Shown here piece after piece: positions 23,201-35,851 of a DNA stretch of 60,000 nt. The DNA is from Antedon mediterranea. Its lineage: Eukaryota; Echinodermata; Crinoidea; Comatulida; Antedonidae. The notes beneath the pieces were generated by a model. The model was not told the origin of the DNA, did no database searches, and saw only the letters and a program-made list of their open reading frames with translations. The translations under genes were made by a program, and so were the position numbers. The stretch is from assembly GCF_964355755.1 (NCBI RefSeq), contig NC_092671.1, forward strand, positions 1,842,501-1,902,500, in the 5' to 3' direction. Each line of letters starts with the position of its first letter. Within the stretch, counting starts at the first letter, position 1.

Positions 23201-26200
23201 ATTTATTATATGTACTATTTATTTATATAGTTCATTACAACCTTTATCTAAAAATGCTTCCTAATTCTTATTTTGAGCAATGAAGTTATACTTACCTACC
23301 TTATGGACAATTAAAAATTAAAGTACCATAAATAAAATTATGCGATTATCTATACTTATCATAACCAAATTAATTTACAAACCTATTGGACATGGTGCAA
23401 ATCAAAACCTTTGTACCGTGTCTCAGAAGGATCTTCTTTACAGACTCTGCCATGGTTCTTGTTTTTCCTGTACCAAATGGTCCATATATCACCAATGGTG
23501 GCCCACAGACTGTCATATTTCCTGCCATACGCATATACTCTACTGCTTGTTCTTGTTTTTCATTGAGAACATCAGTAGCCAAACCAGCTGGAATGGCTAG
23601 TTTTTCTCCAGCTATTGGAAACACAAAATCCATGTTTTCCAAACTATCAATAGCATAGTGCATTTCACAGAAAAATAAGCGCTCAACCTGGAACTGAACT
23701 TCAATACTTATTTTAGTTTTTGCTTTCAGTTTTAGTTTTTCTACAAACTTCGCATTCAGAGTTACATAGATGTAGTCTTTTGTGCGACCATTGATGCTTT
23801 CATTGGATACAATTTTAAGTTCATAAGCTTTATTTGATTCTGAATCAAATTTACACAATACACTTTGTACAGACTCCATGATAATCTGGCTGGATTCTGT
23901 GTCACAGTTTAGAGTTTCAGTTAGTTCTATTTTACCAAAGAGTTCACCATTTTGAGCAATGAACATTTCGGTACCAGCATAGGATTCAACTGTGATAGTA
24001 CTTTCAATTTCTATTTCTGTCATTGTGTTGAACCTAAAATTATGAAAAACATGTTATTATTCTTCATTATATATATATATGTGCCTTTATAACTATGCCT
24101 TTTGTTTGTTAACATCTTTGATTGGCTGATTTGTTTTATTATGTAATTTTGTGACTTATATATGTTATCCTTTGTTACAATTCTCTTCACCTGATGATGG
24201 GCTATGCCCGAAACATGTCGTAAAAATAAATCTATATTGAGGCAGTTTTAACTTATTTGATCTTGATTTTTTTCTATATCCTGCCTATGCAGCTCTTTGA
24301 TTTATATATATATATATATATATATATTGATCAAACAAGCAAGTTTGACCAATCGCTTTATTCACATACATCAAATAATGATTTGAAAATTAAAAAAAAG
24401 TAAAACTTCTAATTGAAAATAAAATATAAAAAGTATGAAATGAAATGTAAAGGGGCAGTATTGTAAGCGCAGTATATCGAAAAATGTCAAAACATACAAA
24501 AATTGTTATAAATGTAGTAGTATAAGGCCTACAATATCTATTAAAATAATAAATAATACCTGTTGATCTTTTTCATTCTGTCCCTTTCCTCCAAATGCAC
24601 CATTTTGTGCATCCTATGTTTGTAATTCTCCTGAGTTAGCTCACCTACATTTAAATCATCAATATTTAGATTTGCACTTGGTGGCTTGTATTTCCTGATG
24701 AGGTCTTCTTCAATAGGGCTTGGTTCAGGTGGTCGGATTATCTCTGTATTACTTGTGTCCCAAATAATGGTGGACTGACGTTCACTCAACTGCTTCATGT
24801 ATTTAGGACGGTCTTCTTTTGCACCAACATGAACATTAAGTTTTCGAACCATAACTGGCTTCTTCCCAAAATCAAAGACAACCCACTGATGGAAACTTCC
24901 AAGCATGTTGCTGGTGAAATGTACATCTACGGTATATGTATATCCATCCATGATTAAATTTCCAGGACAGACTTGAGGTTTATTTTCTTCTTTTGGATGT
25001 GACAAAAAAAAGTGCAAGCGATGTTCATCGTAAAGTAGGCCAACACGTTTTAACCTTTCTACCTAAATATGGATATTAAAAATATTGAAAGAATTTCATT
25101 TAGCTTCGATTTTGTATAGATGACAAATTTCGTTTTTGTAAAAGCACAAGTTAACGGAGTACTTACTCGAACGTTTCGATCTCTATCAGAGATCCTTCTC
25201 AACTGACTGCGGAGTGTTAATGCAGCTTGGTCATTCTTGACGTCATCTGTTGATGACGTTGTACGCCTCCGGTTGTAGGTTGGAGGTTGTGCGGGGCTCG
25301 GCCAGGTGATGTGTCTATCAAATCATTGTACAAATGCGAGAGTTCGTGGGCTCCAGTGTCCCGGTTCATGGTCTTCTCTTTATTTCTCCTTATATGTAAT
25401 GATTCTCTAATCTGTCTGTCTTTGCGTTTAGGCTCTTTGGTTAAGATGGTAGCCTCCCAGTTCGGTACATGATTGTGTTTTATGACATGTTCTGTAATGG
25501 CAGATTTGTGTATGATCGAAGATGTGGATGTTCTGGAGGCCCTAGTCATTACTCCCCCCGTGTTTGTTGTAACATCTTTTTTGTGATCATTAATTCGTGT
25601 TTGTAATGCCCTCCCTGTTTCCCCAATGTAAACTTGTGGACAGTTGCGGCAGGTGACTTCGTAGATTACTCCACATGTATCCATCTTCTCGATTTTATCT
25701 TTTGGGTGGACAAGGCTATTCTTGATTTTATTTTGGGGTAGGAAATAGGTTCCGACATTGTGATAGGAGAGAGTGCGTCGTATTCTTTCTGCCATTCCTT
25801 TTACATAGGGGATTCCTATGCTACCTCGCATCTTGATCTTTTCCTTCTGTGGTTCGTGTCCTTTGTTCTTTTTTCTTTTTCGGTTTTCCATAACTCTCTG
25901 GAAGGACCACTCTGGATACTGGCAGTTGTGTAACGCTTTCTTGATGTTATCCATCTCAACTTTCCTCAAATCCATATCTCCCACTACCTTCTCAGCTCTG
26001 TCCACAAGCGTGTTTATAAGCCCCAGTTTGTGTTCGAGTGGATGATGTGAGTTGAAATGTAAATATTGGTCTGTGTGAGTGGGCTTCCGATAGACTGAGG
26101 TGGTAACTGTTCCATTGTCATTGAGTGTGATGAGCATGTCCAGGAAAGGTATTGTGTTGTTTGTCATCGATTCTGTGGTGAACTTTATATTGTCAGTTAT

Positions 26201-29200
26201 ATCGATGTTATTAAGATGTGTGTTAAATGTATGTACTGTACCTATGGGGATGATAGCTAATACATCATCAACGTATCGTTTCCAATACACAGGCTTGATG
26301 TTAGTGGGTGCCGTGTTTATGGCTTGATGTTCGAGCCACTCTAGATACAAGTTCGCCAATATAGGACTTATTGGGCTTCCCATAGCAATGCCTTGTATTT
26401 GCCTATAAATGTTACCATTGAACGAGAAATAGGTTTTGTTCACAATTAAACCGAGGAGCTCCATTATGTCTGTCACATGTAGTTTAGTTCTATCCAGAAG
26501 TGTCGGATCTGTTGTTAGGCGATTAATTAGTGGAGTAATCTACGAAGTCACCTGCCGCAACTGTCCACAAGTTTACATTGGGGAAACAGGGAGGGCATTA
26601 CAAACACGAATTAATGATCACAAAAAAGATGTTACAACAAACACGGGGGGAGTAATGACTAGGGCCTCCAGAACATCCACATCTTCGATCATACACAAAT
26701 CTGCCATTACAGAACATGTCATAAAACACAATCATGTACCGAACTGGGAGGCTACCATCTTAACCAAAGAGCCTAAACGCAAAGACAGACAGATTAGAGA
26801 ATCATTACATATAAGGAGAAAAAAGAGAAGACCATGAACCGGGACACTGGAGCCCACGAACTCTCGCATTTGTACAATGATTTGATAGACACATCACCTG
26901 GCCGAGCCCCGCACAACCTCCAACCTACAACCGGAGGCGTACAACGTCATCAACAGATGACGTCAAGAATGACCAAGCTGCATTAACACTCCGCAGTCAG
27001 TTGAGAAGGATCTCTGATAGAGATCGAAACGTTCGAGTAAGTACTCCGTTAACTTGTGCTTTTACAAAAACGAAATTTGTCATCTATTAAAAATATTGTT
27101 AAAAAGTTGACACTTAAAAAAAGCATACAATTTTAAATGTTAAATAAATGGAATTTTATCAATCTCCAGAAGCTTTCTATTTAAAAAAAAAAACCATTAT
27201 TTAAAGTATATTTATAAACATTTTAATGGTGTAGGATAATTGAATGAAAGTTAGTTTGCTACAAAAGAGAAAGACAAAATTTAAACCTTCACTTACTCCA
27301 TCAATGCATTCCACTTGGAATGTCCAACAATCTTTGAATACTTTGTCACGTTCTCTGTCAATGGCATCGATAAAACAGTTTAGTTTCTTCTCACAACTAA
27401 TCTGAATTTCAGGTGGTTCTTTCTCAGTGATCTATAAATATAAATGATATATACTTTAATGATTATGAATTTTAATGTTGCAGTGAAATGAATAGTTTTG
27501 TTTTATGATTATTACATAATTTTGCATGTTATATAGTGAGTCACACATGCAACATGAAAAAGGAAAAAATCATTTAAAAATTGAAAGATCTAAAAATAAA
27601 ACAAAAATCTACAAATAATGTTAACATATTTAGTTGTCTACTTTTCATACCAATTTAACCTCAGATGTTGATGAGTTGTATTCAATCAAAAGTTGATCCA
27701 TGAATGAGAAGAGTTTGCTCTCGTTAGCTTTTCGTCTTTTCATCATTCGATATTCATGTCTTTCTTTCCATTCTTCCAATTCTTCTTGAGTGTGTGCCAG
27801 TGTGCAGTGGTTGTTAGCTGGGTCCACATTTGAGTAGGGGCAACTATTTTCTTTGTGTCTAACCATGAAAATAACAATATATTATATTATTTTTTAAATA
27901 CATCCGATGAATTAGTTAAAAAATTTCTTTCAATATATCTGAGATGTCCATCTTATGTGCTGTATATAAAATAGTAGTTAGAATAGTATAGGTTTCTTAC
28001 CGGTTACAAATAACATACTGTCCGTTGACAACACCAAGTGGTGGACTTCGGTGTTTCCAGCTTCTTTCAGTGTCAGAGTTAACACAACGTTTGTGTTTCA
28101 AAGTGCTGATATGGAATTCAAGCGTCGGTGTAGAATTAAAATCCATCTTACAGTAAGTACAATGGTAATTGACACGTTGTGGGATACTTTTTTGGACTTC
28201 TTTTTGTTTTTCGTTATTAGCTGACAAATTCTGGCTTTCAACAATCTCATCCAAGCTTTTCACTAAAACATAAATATGCAATATGTTACATTAATATTTT
28301 TAACATGGTGAGTAAGATTAACCACAAAATTAACAATGCTTTTTACTTACATTTGTGTTTTGCCATAAATATCCAAATTTGCTTTTCCTCCTCTGAATGA
28401 CAATGCATGCATTGCTGTCCATGTCTATCTGCATAGTCACATTTGGATTTGTTCTTACACATCACAGGTTTAGTATTGGGTCTAAGATTTGGATGTCTGC
28501 CATTGACTTTAATCCACTTTTGTTGACCAGAAAACACAAGACAAATCTTTTCTTTCCATGAATGTCCAGCTTCACACTTTGTTGTGTCTTTGCAATGTTG
28601 TCTTCGTTGCTGTCCTCCACGGCTCCAGCATGTTCCACATACAAATTTTAAGTGGAATGGACATTTTGCTTGTTCCTTAGCTGCCAGGGTGTCGGGGAAA
28701 GCTGAACTGACTGGTTTGTCAAATCGAGTGGGTGCCGCCATGGATCCACAAAACTCCACAAGAGAGTCTCTATCAATTGCGTACCTTTGTTCTAACTTCC
28801 AGATTTCCAGTTCTATGGAATCGTGGGCAAAATTACAGCTGTCGCCCCTCTTACAGTATGATCTGACATAGTATCTGCAATTATCTGCTATGTTGTTAGG
28901 AAGCTTAGGTCTTATTATAGATCGTATTATTTTTCCATTTTCATGTATTTCGTGTGCGAGTATTTTACAGGTCGACCATGGATGCTGCCTCCAAGGGTGT
29001 CCACAAAATCTTGAATCACTTCTGTTTTGAAAAGTTATACAAGGAGGCTTCAAATAGCAGCATTGCTGGCATATGTAAGTGAAACGACCTTTAACCTTTT
29101 CAAGAAGAGAACTGAACAATGCAGACTGTTGCTTTGCTGCTTTCAGCTGTTGATTTTCAGATTGATGAAATTTATGTTGAACTGGAAAGGGAGGTCTATC

Positions 29201-32200
29201 CATTGGAAGTGAACTTAAAGGACTTACAGGTTCTGTATTAGGCCACTGGTTTTGGTTTGATTTGATAACATTTGAAAAATTACCAAATGACATGCCAACA
29301 GGTCTTTGATGTTGTTGCCAAGATGCAGGGACCGCAACAGGCTGCTGATTTATCAACGCTGGCAAGTTACTTTTAGAAAGCAGATTTTCTAAATTAATAA
29401 GTGGCATGCTAACAGGTTGCAGAGGTCCAGGAACTGGTGCAGACATTTTAATTGGCTGTGGTTGCATGGCAACAGGTCTTGGAGATTGTTGCAGAGGTCT
29501 AGGAACTGGTGCAGAAATTCTAGTTGGCTGCGGTTGCATGGCAACAGGTCTTGGAGGTTGTTGCAGAGGTCTTGGAACTGGTGCAGAAAGTGTAGTTGGC
29601 TGCGGTTGCATGGCAACAGGTCTTGGAGATTGTTGCAGAGGTGCAGGAACTGGTGCTAAAATTGTAGTTGGCTGCGGTTGCATGCCAAAATGGGTTTGAT
29701 GCTGTGGATTTATAAATGTTGGTGGTGGCTGTAGTGGTTGCGGAACAGCAGGTAGTGATTGTTGTTGTATCATAACAACACCACGTTGGGGTGTCTTCTT
29801 CACGTTTCTATGCACGTTAGATCCTTGGAAACTGGTTTTCAATCTATGAGTATTCGATTTCAGGTGGAGCATAACATCTTTTCGATTGAAGTTTCCTTTC
29901 CTTTCTGCATTCCAAACCTGTTTTTCTTCGTCTGTATGTGGGAATTGACAATCTGGAACCTTACATGGCTTATCTGCTTGATAGCAGTAACAAAGCTTGT
30001 GTTCACCTTTAAAATCTTTATGTACACGTTCACGAATTTGACACCAGACACTGCGTTTGAACGCTTTGGTTGCTTTGGTGTCTGGACAAATTAAAATGTC
30101 CTTAAAACAGCTGTGGTTTCTCAAATTGCCGTGATAGTAATAGCCACTTCGTCCATAATAAGCAGTCCTTGTAAAGCAGTTTCGGCAGGCTAATCTAAGA
30201 GTTAAAGCTTCTATCCATTCTGTTGCATGTCCAGTTACAATCTTGTTAGATTCATTTTTTGATCCTAAGGAAAGAAAGAAAATATATCAGCTTAAATAAA
30301 TTTGTTTTTGCCAAAAGTGGTTATATTTTGCTTGCAGTTGTATGAATAATTTTATTGTATTTTGTAATTGTAATTTTTAAAATGTTTTTTATATAAACAA
30401 AATTAACCTCTATCCTCACCTCCATTTTGTGGAGTTGCATGGTTTTGCGGTGTACTAACATGGCTACGCAACACAGCATTTCCAGACTAAAGTAAAAATA
30501 TATATTTAGAATAAAATATTTATTTTTGAAATTGTATTACCCCAGTTAATATGAAGCCAAAACACCAATGTTTACCTTATGTCTTCGCTTTTTGGATTTT
30601 TTTGAAGAACCAGAAACATTTTGTTTGTTTGCTATAAAATAAAAACAGTTTTGTGTATGTTAATTAAAAGGCTTGATTTATGTTGAACATTCACCCAATC
30701 AAAACTCTATCCAAAATTGTTTATTATACAAGTATCTCTAAATTGGTGCCGTACACAGTGCAGAATGGCCATATACTAAATGGTCACAATTTCCTCAAAT
30801 ATTGTAATAGGGTTGAATAAAAGGCTGATAATGATATACCTCTGGATTGCTGGTTGTTTGGACTGCCAATTGGTGAGTGTCTTGGTCCAGCATGACTAAT
30901 CTATGAACATTATCAATATTTAAGCAAGTTCAGAAGGGATGCAAAAATATCTGGTTATATAGTATAGTTATTAACTTACTCTATAATATTTGATTATTAC
31001 TATTCAGTAGGACACTGTAAAAATGTTGGTTTGACCATAGATGTTTTTGTTTGTGTTGTTTATTTAACCTTATTTATAGAGGGTGACCCTAAACAGCATA
31101 TGCTGACAAACAAGGGGCCCTCATGATGAGTTAATAACTGTCTATGTGTGACAGTAGCTGTGTGTATACTAGTACACCAGAGTAACCCTCTACTTGTCTT
31201 GAAAGATGTACTAGGTTATTTAAAGTGCACATGAGCTAGATGTGGACACTGGACCTAAGGTTTATACTCCTTATCCAAGAAGACTCGTTCTATCACCAGA
31301 ACCGTGGAGCGAGTGAGGCTCAAACCATTGCCGATGTTATGGCAAGGTATTACGGTTCCACCGTCTAACTGCTTGGCCACTCACTCGCTACTGTACACAG
31401 GATAAAATGCAATATATGTATGTACCAGGATTCCTGTGGAAGGCTTGAGAACTGCATTATGCTATGGCTGACTTTTTTTAATAGTTACCGTATTTCTACG
31501 TCGTCTTGTTTTTGTAACCCATTCACCGGCATTATTGTCATCATCCAAGTCGTCCTCTTCTTTCCCAATTCTGCGTCCATATGATACAGACGATGGAATT
31601 GGAAGACCTCCATCTACAGGTTGATCTAAAAAGAAAAGTTTCATTTAAAATTAAGTAAATAAATTATAATTCTGCAGACCTTGATTCCATGTGTTTCTAT
31701 GTAAATGCTGGGTTAAGCCATTTTTATTGAGGAAACCTATGAATTGGTCAGACAGATTGTTTTGGGACAACAAAAAAATATGTAAAATGAAATTAGTATG
31801 CAGTAAATCAGGTTTAAATAATTAACTTGAATAAAAATGTGATTGCTATACCAGGTTGTTTGTTTAAAGATTGTGCGAGTTCAGAATCAGACATTCCACT
31901 GGCTACACTTGTATCAGAATCGGACTCACTCTCTCTCTTTGCCATCATATTGTGAATATCGTTAGTTGAACCTGTTAAAAAAAAGCTAAACGTTTATTTA
32001 TGCTAAATTAAGATCTATAATACCTCAATGATGGACCTATATTCTTTCCTATCCTACATACATGGCTGTGAAATCTGTATTCTTGATTGATTGATTGATT
32101 AAGTAATTGTACTTTTACTTGATTTGTAATTCAAAATATAAAGAAGGTAGTGTTAAAGGATTCTAGTGGTGGCCACGCACTCACTTGTTTTTGTCAGTAA

Positions 32201-35200
32201 TTGGACAATTTTAACCCTTTGAAGTGACTAAGGTATTTTTAATAGGGTTAGGAAAAATGCAAAATATATTTTTATGACTGTAACTTTCTGCAATTGTTGG
32301 TTTTATTGTTCTGGCCTTCTGTTTTGGCCTTCCGAAAAATTGCATTTTTTTAAACCTAAGTCAAAGGTAAATTCAGTGACCAAAAAGTCAACCCGTACAT
32401 ATACGGGCCTCGCATCCTGGGACAGTAAATTACCCCGTACGGGATACGGGCCATGTCTTCAAAGGGTTAAGATTAAAATGTAAACTTTACTTACTTGATT
32501 TTGTTTTGTCCAAATTTGTAAACATTTTTTGCTTCTTTGTCTTTTTAAGAAATGGTGCATCAGCATGCACTGTCCTTTGTTGAGCGTTCTATTAGAGAAT
32601 AACGATAACAATATCATACCAAAACAACCAACTCAAAATCTATCTGTTTTATCTTTAAAAAATTCTGTTTTGTGATTACTTTTTTCATTTTATATTTGTT
32701 GTTTGTACTGATTCGTATATAATTTTGCTTCTAAAAAAACAGTACACCTGTGCTGAAGATGTATAAAGAAAGAATAAAGAAAGACATATTTTGTGTCTTT
32801 TTTGGGTTTTACTGACATATGTATTTGTTTTTAAATTGACATTTCTTTATTCATTGTTTTTTTCAGAGGCACACTACAATGACAAGTTTTGTAAGTATTT
32901 TCACTTGTTGGTTTGTACCTTATTATATTTTGGTTTAGCTCCTTGATGGTCCAATGTTCCAGGAAGATCAGCAGTAAACATAAAACCATGTTCCTTCAGC
33001 TTTTCCACAAGGTCTGCAATACGTGGATTGTTTTCCCGTTGCTATAAAAAATATACAAACTTAAATCAAGTAGTAATTAAGATCTCTCACTTGATTTTTA
33101 AATAACGTTTAGAGAGTAAAAGCTGGAACGACTAATTTGTTCAATGAAAGGCATGATGGTACAGCAGTTGCTGTACCATCTTTAACCAGCAATACACATT
33201 CAGTTCTTGCAATAGAGGGAGGGGCACATAGAGCACCTGAAATTGTAAAACAAAGTGATCATGAGCATCTTTCAAAGAGTGGCACTTGCAGCCCATCACA
33301 GGAATTCAAACTTGTAGTTAATACAACAATTTTTGTTTCATAATCAATGACAGAAAAACCAGTTGGCTAAAAACTGTTAGATTGGGAAAATTCCAGATAC
33401 ATGAAGAAAGATAACATACCTGTGGCTTGAAGTAACTCAATGTTTTCAGGCATTCTTGATATTGGTATGTAGCATACAATGCCACTGCTTTGTCTACTCT
33501 CACATGGTTGTATGTTGGTTCATGAAACAGCACTGAAGTTAATCAAACAACATAATTAAAAAGACATTTTAGTAGTATTCAACATGATGATTTTTGATTG
33601 ATGGGAAAAATGTGAATTTAGTCATGAATGTAATTAAAGATTATATATTGAAAACAAATTATAGATTTACCTTCTTCACACTCATCAAGTACATCAAAGT
33701 AACATCCCTACAATAAATACAAAAACTTCATTAAATATTTCTCAACCATAATTACTCTTATTATGCATAGTCTGATTTAAATGTATAAATGTTAAAAAAT
33801 ATGTTTGTAAACAATGAAACCCATAAAATTAAGTCTTTTGCAAAATACTTATGTAAAGCTTGTGAAAAAAGAAAAACCTGTATGTCCGAAAATAATATGG
33901 ATTTTATCATGTGAAATGGGCCGAAATAAAAGAAAGAAAGAAGAAAACAACAAATATATTAATTAATACAATAAATAGTAAAAAAAAGCCATGATTATTA
34001 CCATTTGTAAAAGTATTTGTATTCGTTGAAATAACAATGGTTTGTCATCCTTAAACACCAGTTCATCACCCAAGTTCAGTAGTAGTCTGCTGAGATCAAG
34101 TGCTTGACTAAATAGAGTGTATGAGTTCATATACTGGCCATCTTTATATTCATTCTCCGCCTCCTCTATGATGTCACTTCTGAGCTTCCGTACAAACTTC
34201 AAACGCTGTAAACAAGACAATCATACTGTAAAATAATCTATAACAAACTGATCTTGAGGAGTTAACTACACGTACCCATGATATGATAATTTTAATTTAT
34301 TTGTTATGACTCACCTCTTTGATACTTACTGGTACATCTTGGATCCTAAAAAAAATATAATAAAGTTTCAGTACTGTGATTAAGGCAAGCATGTTAAGCA
34401 ATAAGCTACACTGTACAGGGACAGTGAGGTGGTGGTTCTTCATGCAAAAATGGATATAATATAGTATAGATCATTTCATTTTACATGTTTAGGCCAGGGA
34501 GTTAGGCTTCCTAGCCTAGCAAACCACAGTGCACAAGTACAGGACTTTAGCAGAATAATGTGATTTTATATTAAATTCTATAGAATTTAACGGCCCATTG
34601 TAAATGAATATATAGGCCTAAAAACAAAAAATACAAGAATGTTATTTCTCAATACCCTTTTCTCTAGTACTGTTTATGTTTTAAAGTAGGTATGTAATTT
34701 ACTAAATAAAAGGCAATGAATAAACGTGATGTTATATTAAATCCAAAGGCAAATTACTGAAAAAATGAAAATGCTGTGGGTATCAGTGGCTGGATCTCAA
34801 TGGAGATACAAAAAAAAAGCGAAAAGCTAAATCAAAACGATAAAGTAAAACAGCCAGAAAAGTTAGCAGAGCTTTCGGGCAACACTAGCCCTTCATCAGT
34901 GCAAGTGAAGGAATTTTGATAACGTCATTATATTAAATAAACAATGTAATATTTAATTGTCGAAATAAATGTTGATTGATTATAAACACATATTTAGCTA
35001 TCATATGAACTTTGGTAAGCTAATTAAACACCAATAAATCGAAACGTCAAAATAAACATCACGTGATCGATACAGTCTGCTGTCAATCGCTTGTTAGAAT
35101 TTTGTAATATGGGAATTTCCTAATTCGTGCAATCTGTCAGATAGCGGTATTTTATTGTAATGACGTGTTAGATTCGTAAGAACTAATTATTGTAATTTCC

Positions 35201-35817
35201 TGATTCATGGTGTCATCTGTCGTGTGACAGATGACACAGTTTTGATTTTGTTTACTACAATATCAAGAAGTAGGAAAAGAAGCTATACAAATCTGGACGG
35301 TCAGATCGATCGCATTACTTTTATAGAATAGGCTTGTAATAATAATAATTCAAACAATGATTCGTGTTTATTTGTTAGAAATGTCCAAATTCATCAATAA
35401 AGTGTCCAATGTATCACATAGAAACAAATGTTTCAATTAAATCCATTTTTAATGAATTTGCCAAATTTAGGTGTGGGTCAGACATTTGCATTGGACAGTG
35501 AATGCTATACGAGAGGCATAAGCTCATTTTAAGAGTGTCCCGGCCGCAAAATATATCTTTTAATTTTGTCTTTAATATAGACAATAATTCATCTCATGCA
35601 TTATTCATAATCTCTGCTGTGACGTCGAGTAATACAAATTTCGCGTCCCGGCCCCGTACCCAGGATTCGCCCAGGGATTAATTAGTTCCACAAGTAGAGA
35701 GTGCGCTGTGAACACAACCTTTTTGACGGACTGTACTATATACATTGTTAAGTCATCGTGAAACCACTGCTAATGAAGAAAGGAGTGCACAACCTCTATT
35801 CAACACCCACCCCCTTC

Positions 35818-35851
<34 letters not shown>

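Larger units (their letters stand above)
25117..27086 (-). mobile_element. Penelope-like retroelement insertion with head-to-head inverted partial copy (gene B intron 16)
   Basis: The minus-strand part runs from about 26530 down to 25117 and encodes the C-terminal reverse transcriptase and endonuclease of a Penelope-like element; the plus-strand part, 26530-27086, repeats the last roughly 560 bp in opposite orientation. The two copies diverge outward from a junction near 26530, so both are 5'-truncated. Both outer ends finish in TTTGTCATCTA. A 13-bp direct repeat, ATTAAAAATATTG, occurs at 25075-25087 (30 bp outside the left end) and at 27086-27098 (abutting the right end), a possible target duplication. 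The near identity of the arms suggests recent insertion. Confidence 0.85.

Noticed and set aside
29406-29699. Plus-strand ORF with Gly/Cys-rich repeats
   Set aside because: It is the antisense reading of the 72-bp Pro/Gln repeat in gene B exon 13.
31300-31392. tRNA gene
   Set aside because: Box A and box B are recognisable, but the cloverleaf is not intact and the sequence continues into a SINE body with a LINE-like tail.
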